Source of the DNA: Glandiceps talaboti
Lineage: Eukaryota; Hemichordata; Enteropneusta; Spengelidae
DNA length: 64,000 nt
Assembly: GCF_964340395.1 (NCBI RefSeq)
Contig: NC_135556.1
Coordinates: forward strand, 16,871,142-16,935,141
Direction of reading: 5' to 3'
The notes beneath the pieces are model-generated. The model ran no database searches, was not told the DNA's origin, and was given only the letters and a program-made list of their open reading frames with translations. A program made the position numbers and the translations under genes. The number at the start of each line of letters is the position of its first letter. Within the stretch, counting starts at the first letter, position 1. Positions 53,001 to 63,800 of the stretch are shown here, piece by piece.

Positions 53001-56000
53001 ATTTAAACAATGAGAATGAAAAAAAATGGAGAAAAGGAAATAATAGGGGGAACTCTGAGATTAGTATGTCTGCTATAGGCAGCCATTATGTCAAATGCAA
53101 GATATAGCCAATACAGCTACTGAATGCGATAACTTAAAACAAACAAGCAGCTAAGATCTTAAAATGCAACAAAATAGCTAAATACTACCATCAAATGAGC
53201 AAAATTAACATTCATATACACAGTGTAAAACAATTATTTCTATGGCATGCAAAAACATTTATTACAGTAGGGTTTGTACTTCGTAGTATATGTGCTGTGT
53301 GTGTGTGCTGATTACCATTACTTTGCACTTACTAAAACTAAACCAAGACTCACACCAAATTATGGAACACATTTCTTAAAATGACGCTGTTATATTACAT
53401 CATGCTACATTCAAATATCATGCATTGTAAAGCATCTGTGTATCTTATTTTACTTTACTAGTACTGCTTTTTTTGTTAAAATATCGATAACAGAAACTCA
53501 TGATGTGACTAGTGCAAGCCATGTCATGCATTCAATGTTAAAAATGATTCATGATGACGATTTAAAACAAATGACATTTCCCACCACCCAGCCATCAATT
53601 CATAGTAATCTTATGCAAGTTATTAGCATTACTATTCTCAATAAACTGATTGTAAATTCAAATCATATTTTCCTAAAATGAAAAAACTTTCTATATACTT
53701 TATTAAATCAAATTCAAGAACTGAATGAGGCATTGTGTATACATTTGCACATGAATTATATTATTCTAATTTTTTGTCTTCTAACAGAGTTCAACTTTGA
53801 CCCCTGACCCCACCTTCCACTTATGACCTTCCATTTTCACTATCTTGAGCTTGATACTGCCAACAGACTATATTATAATGCATACAATGCCATATGCCAG
53901 ACAAAGTGTTCACTATAGGCTACTTTTAAAAGTGACTGTATAGACTAGGTTCTAGCTAGGATTTAAATGCAAAGGCATTGTGATGTGTGATTTATATCAA
54001 AATTCTGAAGTCCATCTTATATTTAGATATTTACCAAAGTTTATTCAAATTCAGATTTGGAATTGGAACTCATTACAACAAAATACTTTATTTTTTTCCT
54101 TTAAATTTCAACCCCATTATTGTTCTAGTCTAATGTGTAACAATTTGGCTTGGAGCAAAGCTTGTCTCTCAGATGTAATGAAAATTGTACACTGAATAAA
54201 ACTTATGTAGTTTAAATTTTGATATCTATCACTGTCATTTCCTTCCCACCATATATCCAAGAAAACTAAAATCTCTCTTCTTCACATTACATCTATCACT
54301 ATTATCTTTATTTACCTTTCTCTGTTATTTCCTAGACAGCTATCTATTTATTTCACACACACATAATGAAAATGATGTTTAGAATTAATGTTTGTCACTC
54401 CTATCACCAACACCAGAGGGAGTAAACTCCTTAAGATGGCAAAACCGAATCCTTACCTGTAGGATAACCATGGCATTTTGCATGGATAACTCATCACCTG
54501 GCAACCCTTCACCTTTCCAGGTAAGTTGCTCAGACTCGGTACTTAGGAACCTCCTTAATTCAAACTGTGAAAGTTGTGTATATTCCATCCACTGTAGTAG
54601 TTTGTTACGTCTGATGTCTTCAGACTCTGATGACAAGTAGGTGATGAACCCTGATGCTAGCAGTGCTCGTTTTGGTAGCGTCGTCAGTTCCTCTGTCAGT
54701 TCTTTCACCTATTTATAACAAAATAAGTGATCTGCATTAATCATTTTCTATCTCAAAACTTATGTTATTTAGTAAATTTCGAAACCAGAAAAAAGTGCTA
54801 ATTTCACACATTATGTTAGTACACTGTTGTTTCAAGTTTGTGAATACACGAAGACTCCCAGGAAAGCCTCATTCACACTAAACCCAACATATGCACCTTG
54901 AACTCAAAACTATGAATAATATGGAATAATTGCAATCTATCTTAAATACTTGACTGCCTGTATCTATCCTACATGATTTCAAAAGTGTGAGTAACTTGGG
55001 CTCTTTGAAGCATTTATCCTGAAATGTCAGCTGTTTTCATCTTCCCCAAGGACATTTTATTTGAACACTTTTTTACTTAATAACTTACTGTTTGAATGAC
55101 AATGTATGACGAACTTGAACTTATTTCAAAATATGTAATTCATACTTGGGGAAATGGTTCAAAATGAAAGCTACAGTCACTGTGGAATTGGTTTGGGGAT
55201 GTTAAACTGTTTCTGAAATCTCCAGCCTACCTGTTCATTCCATCTTTGATGTTCACCTTCTAGTTTACCCACTAAGTTTTCAGCAGCTTGTATAGTCTCG
55301 TTAGCCTTGTCTAGATCTAATTTCAGTGTAGCAGCTTCAGTGGTACGTTTCTCAAACTTAGTCCTCAATTCGGACACTTTCTTGTCCACTTCATCTAAAC
55401 CTTTCTGTAACTTCTCCATCCTGGACACGGCTTTCTGTAAATTCCTGAATTTGAGATCAGAGAGAAGATTAACAGATGAAGAAACAATCAATCAATCAAT
55501 CAATCAGTCAATCAATCAATCTATCAATCAATCAATCAATCAATCAATAAGAAAATTTCTAGCGCCCTGTATCCTATACAAGGTAAAGTTCAGAGGCACT
55601 GTACAGTTATATGTTGAAAGCTGTTGGTTCTTCCTGAAGGCACTAAGTGTGGGTATCCATAGAAGCTCTAGTGGCAATATGTTCCAAAGACACAGTGTGG
55701 CACATTAGAAAGCTTGGTCACCAAAACTTACTTTCTAAGATGGGCTTGTTCTGTCTCTAATGGTTCAATCTTTTCCAACACATAGGAAAACTTCACATTA
55801 GCTCTAACCCAGCTGGCTAAAGGTGCAGCAGCAGCACTGGCACGTTTGGCATTCTGTTGAAAGAAAATATCATATTTTATAAACTGTCCTGTATAATTTC
55901 ATACAAACCTGTATCTGCACTAAATATTCTTATTGAATATGTTGATAGCAGTAACCAATACAAATGTACTAAAGGCAGAAATAAGTCTGACTGGACTTTT

Positions 56001-57025
56001 CCTTTAAGTTGATAGCAGTAATCAATACAAATGTACTGAAGGCAGATATAAGTCTGACTGGACTTTTACTTTAAGTTGATAGCAGTAATCAATACAAGTG
56101 TACTAAAGACAGAAATAAGTCTGACTGGACTTTTCCTTTAAGTTGATAGCAGTAATCAATACAAATGTACTAACGGCAGAAATAAGTCTGACTGGACTTT
56201 TTCAATACAAGTGTACTAAATGCAGAAATAAGCCTGACTGGACTTTTCTTTTAAAGTGTATTAATTAGCTTAGTTAGTTTTAAATAGCTGAAATATTCAC
56301 CTTATCTTCAAAGGACGCACCATTCTTGCGTAACAATTCTTCTACTCCTTCCCTTATATCACGTGTAACTTTACGAGCGTCAAACGATGAGATTTCTTCT
56401 TTCACTCCTCTCTTTGCCAAGAAACTAGACAAGATAAGACAAGACAAGATAAGATAAGAAATGAATAACTTAGCACTCTGGCATGTGTGTAGGTCATCAA
56501 TTTCTTTGTACACTACTTTGATGTGAATGTTATGTTTATAATGAAAATATAAAGTGACCTTTTGCTGACCTCATATTTCTCCGATTTTAACTAGTAATAA
56601 CAAAGTCCACAAACAAACAAACAAACCTACCTTCTCATACTATTCCATGATGTATCTAATATTCCCATTAGTCTGAGAACACCTTCCAGAATATCCCGGA
56701 TAACATCTGGAGGAGCTCGTAAAGCACGGATTTCACTGAGACTTTCTGATTTGATGTTGCCCACAGCCTGTTTAGCTTCTTTCACCAGAGGTTCAATTTC
56801 AGACAGTTCAATGTCAATGGCTTTCTTTCGTTTTTCAAGTTTGACATTTTCTTCAGCTGTCTTGCCTTTTAGAGCTTCTATTTCAGTTTTCTGTTCACTG
56901 GCATTCTGTAAAAAAGGTGATGAAAGAAGTACATTATACTATTTCTGATGTAAAGTTATAACAAAATCTACTACCTGTAGGAAAATTATACATGAACTGT
57001 ATGTCAATCCTCAGAAAAAACTAGA

Positions 57026-57064
<39 letters not shown>

Positions 57065-57065
57065 G

Positions 57066-57152
<87 letters not shown>

Positions 57153-60100
57153 AAGAGACAGAGAGAACAATGAATGAAACTTCAGAAAACATGAAACGAA
57201 ATGACTTCCTACATTTATCTAGACTGTAGGATATGTCGTGTTGTTCAGCCCTATCTCAGTATCTGGATGATAGCATGGCACAAATGTAGTATCTTACAGA
57301 CTAACATTTACCTACCTGCATACTAATAGTAATCTCTCTCAAGGCAGTGTCAGCTTCCTCCTGTTTTTGTGCTAACAATGCAGATTGTGTTGCTGCTTTA
57401 CCCTTCAGTTCTTCTACAAGAGCTGATGCCTCATTCAGCTTGGACAAACCAGCCTACAAGATAACCACATGATTATAAAGATGTCACAATCTATATAAAG
57501 ATCTGTCACGACAAATACAGAGTGTCAATACAAAGAAATTTATAGTGTCAAAGTAATGTCATCACTACAGAATTTCCCATAAACCATTGCAGGAAATCCA
57601 CAACATGCCCAAACACATGTCAATGCAGTTGGCCTTCTATACAAGTCTCAAATTTGAGTAAGTGACTGAGTTAAGAGGTCAATGTGTCAGTTCATCATCC
57701 CAAATCATATATAAGTTGATAGCAGTATAATACAAATGTACTAAAGGCAGATATAAGTCTGATTGGACTATAATACAATATCAAATCTGTTGACTCACTT
57801 GTAAATGACTTTGTCTCTTCTCCACATCTCTCTTCTTATGGCCATAGACTGATAGATAGGTATGTAGGAATGTCATGTATCGTCTAGGTGTGGCCATAGC
57901 TTTACCACAAGACTCATGAATTTGTAGGAAGTTCTTTAGAATTTCTTCCCCTCCTTCTAGTTTCCGTCTTTGTTGTTTGTCTTTGCTTGCCAATGATGCA
58001 CCTTCTATTTTTGGTGGGCGGGTCAGCAGGATCTTGGGAATCTGATGGTAAACCAGAATGAAAAGTTAATAGAAAAATCCAGTCACAATCAGTTAATACC
58101 CACTAACCCTTGCAGGAAATCCCCAAGATCGCAATACATGTGTCATGTGCAGTAGGAATTCTTTACAAGATTTCAAAGTTGAGTAAGTTACCGATGTGTG
58201 ATTTTATCACCCACAATCATTATCTAAGTTGATAGCAGTAATCAATACATATGGCAAAAATTACACTTTTCTTTTAAAACAAAACACAACACTTATAATA
58301 GTTTCAGTACCTCAATACAATTGATAAAATGTGTTATTCTGCACATCTTAGACTTATAATAGACAAGCTTAGAATACATATCAATCAAAGTCAAAGATTC
58401 GAAAGTAAATACTTGAAAAAATGCACTGTATGACACATTCTTTATTCTTTATATGTTGTATGTAAGAGAAATGCCGTATCATTGACAAAAGCATAGAGGG
58501 ATGAACACACTACTAATTTGCATATTGCATGTATGATTGATGAATACATTACTTACCCTTAGCATACTTTCCCGACTCCATCCATCCATCCACTGTACAG
58601 CACATTTCTTATAAAATGATGGATTACTTTCACAGTTGACTGAAAACAGAGGGTTGGTGCTGTCCATCACCAGAACTACATGCAGGTTTCTCTGTACACC
58701 TGGAACATACAACAAAATGCAAAGATAGTTGATGTGATTCAAAACACATAACTTCATAGGCAGGTGACAATGTAATACCAACGTACAATCTTCATTGACG
58801 TATAAGATGTATCACAGCTACATATGGGTTGTCAGTGGCTGCGCAGTTAGCTAATATGCCTATTACTTCTGCAGCCTGGATTTGACTAAAATATAACCAG
58901 GTCTGTATGTAAGACGGGTGATGCTCAGTTTGACCCGGCTGAATAACACAGGTTTTCCCTGGGTACTCCAGTTTCCTCCTGCTCCTTTAAAACTAGAGCA
59001 CTACTCTTGTGGCGACCATTCAACAAAATTTCCAAATTTATTTGGAAAATAGATTATAACAAGGTAGAGTACATTTTGAAGGAGATATTGACCCTTCTTA
59101 GAACACTTTATCTTTCTCAAATCACAATATCATAATCAGAAATGGTCATTTACTTTGAGACATATAAAGATGTACAGCCTAATTACATGTAATTAGGTCA
59201 GAATCTACATAATGGGAAGAGAATGTTGCATGATCAACTGAAAAGGCAAATGTACAAAACATAGATTTTATTCAGTATGTGGGGACAAGTCCTGATTTTG
59301 GCTTTGGGATAACTTTACTTTGAACTTTGTGTTTTAAGTCAGACATAGAATGAAGTAATGAAATATTGGTTTGAAATTAAAGCTGTCATTCCCTTCAAAA
59401 CAGGTAGATTTGTTTTGATGAATAAAACAATACATTAATGATATTTATAGTAATCTGGATGGTATGCCTAATACAAAACATTAACTTGTTGGATTAGCCA
59501 ATCAGATCAGAGTATACATGTTATTCAAATAACTTAGTACTGGAATAGCCAATGAGAAAGGCTTACGTGATGCAAAGTAGTTGAAAAGAGTTCCTCTAAA
59601 TCCAGCTTCTGAGGCTTGATCTCTGAGTGGTGTTAGGATTGGTTCTAATTCTTCTGGTGTGTACAAACCAGGCACTTCACCAGCAGCTAACAAACTATTG
59701 ATCAATTCTAAGAACTGTGGCAGTAGGAACTGATGGTCTTCTAGTAGTAGTACAACTTGTTCTGCATCCACACCAGTTATCTGCATCACCTGTTGGCATG
59801 ACAGCATATTGATGGTTTTGACTAAAAGCTCATAGTGCTTATTGGCTGAATAGCTGTATTAATCTTAAAAGACAAACACTTGCAATCAACATTCATCACA
59901 CATAAAATCCATCTACACCTAATAAAGTATAAGAAAGCCCCTTAACTATGGATGATTAGATATTCCTCAATATGATTATATCCTTCTTTAGCCAAGGAAA
60001 ACACGGGTAACATAGAGGGCCTTGTTACTGTGAGCTGAAGATGAGAAATGACAAAACCCTTATGATAGGAGTATTCTTAAGTTGATTGAAGGAAATATTG

Positions 60101-60831
60101 GGAATAATGAATTTATACCTGCACTGGTTTAATGTATGAATATTCAGGAAAATAATGGCGATGTTGAACATTTTGAACACTACCAAACTGATGACAGTGA
60201 AGTGTGTTGTGATGTGGAACAACCAGAAAATAAATCCAGGATACTGTAATGTATTTTTTGTTTGAATGAGTACAATTCAACTTGTGCATGGTTTAATGCC
60301 CTTAATCTGATAACAATACTCACATGTTTGAGATCATTTTTGAAGTGTTTCAGTCCATATCCCCTGCCTGTCTTTGGAGAGACCATGTCCATGTGATGCA
60401 TATGGGATATAATAGTTACAGCAGTTCTTCTTCCAACACCACTCCTACCGGCCATTAATAATGAACCTCCAGGCTGGGTTAGAACTCTGTCAACTCTAGC
60501 CATGAACTCTAGAGTCTCTCTGAACAAAAGTAGATCTAGTTCTCTGTTATCACGAGCTGAATTAGAATGTACACAAAATATGTTAATTAGATGACCTGAC
60601 ACAAAAGGTGTTAATTAGATGACCTGACATGACCTCCAGGCTGGGTTAAAACTCTGTCAAATCTGTCAAATGGAATTTCTTAAATAATTCAAATATATAT
60701 TCTGTTCAACTTTCTCACCATAATTACCAAGTAATTCCTAACACAAATCTACAGATACAAACAGGCTCCAGACAGATAGACACAGACACAGACACAGACA
60801 GACAGACAGACAGACAGACAGTCATGGACAT

Positions 60832-60883
<52 letters not shown>

Positions 60884-63800
60884 CTTACCATATACTTTAA
60901 CACCCTTGTTAATGACTTCTCTCAAATCATCTTTATTCAGTCTACCAAGTGGTTTGCCATTGGGTGGTAGAGGGGCTCCTGGTGCACTGATGGGGGCTCC
61001 AGCTTCTGATCTTGCTCCCCATGTTACATAGTATGCATCTAATGAAGAGAAAGCAAAGACTGAGTAACTTTACAACTCCAATAACTCCACCAGTAAAATA
61101 TTTCTGTTATCAAATTACCCCATTCTCCATATGATTTTTTCATGAGAGGTTGCAAGGACTAGAGACCACTCTAATATCAATCACTCAATCAATCAAAACA
61201 TTTCGAAATAGCGCTATTACAGGGGCTTTTCTGGGGAGAACACAGAAATTACAACTCGTCGAGTACCAGTATATATTCACATTGATGCTGTCAATGGTTG
61301 ACTTACCTTGCAGTCTGTCAAAGATATGACTAGCATTCCACTCTGACTGTAGTATGCCCATCAGAATGTTATCAAACTTAGCCAACCCATCATCTCCAAC
61401 CAGTCTATCTCTAAACAGTCTCCTGGCTTCATATGCCCATACTTCTAATACATGGTCACTGCTACTCTCTGATGTTGAGGCATTCAGATCATACCTGAGA
61501 AGTCCTAGTACCCAGTTTGTCAGATCACGTGGTGTGAAGAGATAGTGACTATACTCATCCACTGAGAAACGACCTCTAGTCTAGGTGTCAAAAAAAATTT
61601 ACTAAGAGTTAAAAAGGTATTATTTACAAGCATGTATAGTGTAATTATAGAAGTTGTTTCCTGTATGCTCTCCAACACATTTCACATCTTGTCAACTCTG
61701 AAGAGGAAACACAAAATCATAATCAAGGACTCAAAGAAATGAGATCTGATATCACAAGACCTTGTATTCCTATCTGCTACAATCACATGGTAATGACATA
61801 AATTTAAGTTACAAACTAGATGTGTACATTTTACATCAATTTGGTGGACAGTTTGATAAACTGGAAGTATAATATAAACTGCTAATTTCTCATCAATTTT
61901 AGTTCCTTCAAATACACCTATTACAAATCATAGACATACTGCAGTCAGTGATCCCAGTACTAATATGCATTCATAGACCGAGGTAGTTAAATGGTCCAAA
62001 ATTGAACAGTTGTGGGGCAAAGTGCTAGATCTAGCACTTCGCCACTTTTTGACAAAGTGCTAGATCTAGCACTTTGTCAGTTTTCGCCGAAGTGCTAGAT
62101 CTAGCACTTTGTCAAAAAGTGGTGAAGTGCTAGATCTAGCACTTTGCCCTGCAACTGTTCAATTTTGAATTCTTTGTTACATGATAGACCTGTACAAAGT
62201 ACTAGTAATATAGTACTTACTTGTTCATAGACTTGTACCATAGAGCCAGCTAAGTGGTGAACTTTAGCTGATGATGCCCACACTGGGTGGGATTGTAAAC
62301 TTCTATGTAAGACAGGTGTCAGGTACGCACCATAGATAGATTGTAGTTGGTCAATATCTGTGTATCTGTATAATGGTAATAACAGAGAGACTGACGTTAG
62401 CATTATTGTCTGGCTAGTAGAATGACTATGGGGATATGTGGATATCTGAGTGTGTAGCTATATGGCACAAGTAACTGTATGATGTATCATGTTAGCTTTC
62501 TGTCTAGCTGGTAGGAAGAATATGGGGGTTTATAAGGAGAGAGGGTGAGATAAACACAGTACATTACGGGTGTCTGTGTACTGAATCATTGAGTTTTGTG
62601 GAAAATTATTGTGATGTTGGATGGGATGGGTAAGACAGGAAGTTGTAATAATAGAACTAACACTGCATGGTGTCAAATTTACATCATCTTGTAGTGTGTA
62701 GCATCATCTTTGATAAAAACCTTATAACAGTTTCTTTACCTTTGATCACTGATGTTAACCATAATAGTATGAAACACAATATTAAATAAAAGTTTGGAAT
62801 GATGAAGTGTACATACTTACCCAATACAACATATACGTACAACGGATGTAAATCTGGTTGTCAATTGATGTCTACCCAGAGAGTTACCAGCATTCATACT
62901 GGCTACTATCTGTACACCTTCCAGTCCAACCCACTCTAAGTTACTGTCATAGAACCCTTTGTATGTCAACACCTATGGAGAAATGTTAAATAGTGATACA
63001 TGAAATCAACAATTACAACATAGATCAGCCTACATAGTGGCATTCCATCATTCCATATAATTTACAGCATATTTACAAGCAAACTCTGTGGTTACACAAG
63101 GTGAAATTGACCTAGATGTATAATTCTCCACTGTTTGTTTTGTTCATATGTTTTGCTAACTACAGTACAACATTACCAATAATTATATTGATAAGAGGGA
63201 GTGCTTTACCCTATCATTACATCCAACACACTTGTGAACATAATGTGAACTTCATTGAACTTTAAAGGTCCACACTTCAATCCCACATTCTCACATTATT
63301 GCTGAGTTACTGGAGCTGTAAGGTCTTAATAGGATCATGCTTTTGTTCTGGACCAACTTTTTCTGCAGCTCGTATAGAAAATTGTCATTCTCACGTCCAC
63401 CCAGATTTTATTCCTAACCTGGGGCCTTTCAGGACTACTTTTTCAAAACACTGACAAATTGACTGACAAAATGGTTCTCATCATCACATGACACTTCTAC
63501 TCCGTCAGGTGTCACCATGCAACCACCTGTCATTAGATCATCAAGCAACCTGAGGAAGTGTCCAGGATAGGACATAAAACTGTTGCCATTCAAAACAACA
63601 AGTCCAGTAGAATAGATTGTAATCATTTTGTTATTAACTGACACATTGCACATACATACCTGCTGAAGGAATGCAATAAGTTGACTGGTTCCCCATTTAT
63701 CAGGTTTAGGTAGGTTGATATCTTTGAGATACAGTACAAGTCGCTCACTATCTTTAGGTCTGTATACTCTACCAGTGTTTGTACTGATCACCATACAGGT

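Larger units (their letters stand above)
50655..54456 (-). other. Largest dynein intron (3.8 kb)
   Basis: No exon is needed here, because the flanking exons join in phase to a sequence of family length. It contains three tandem ~59-bp repeats (51328-51503) and interspersed repeat copy D (52118-52445). The rest is AT-rich and featureless to me. Confidence 0.8.

Noticed and set aside
62020-62144. CRISPR-like array of palindromic repeats with 15-bp spacers
   Set aside because: The spacers are mutually complementary and too short, the host DNA is animal, and there are no cas genes. It is a nested palindrome.
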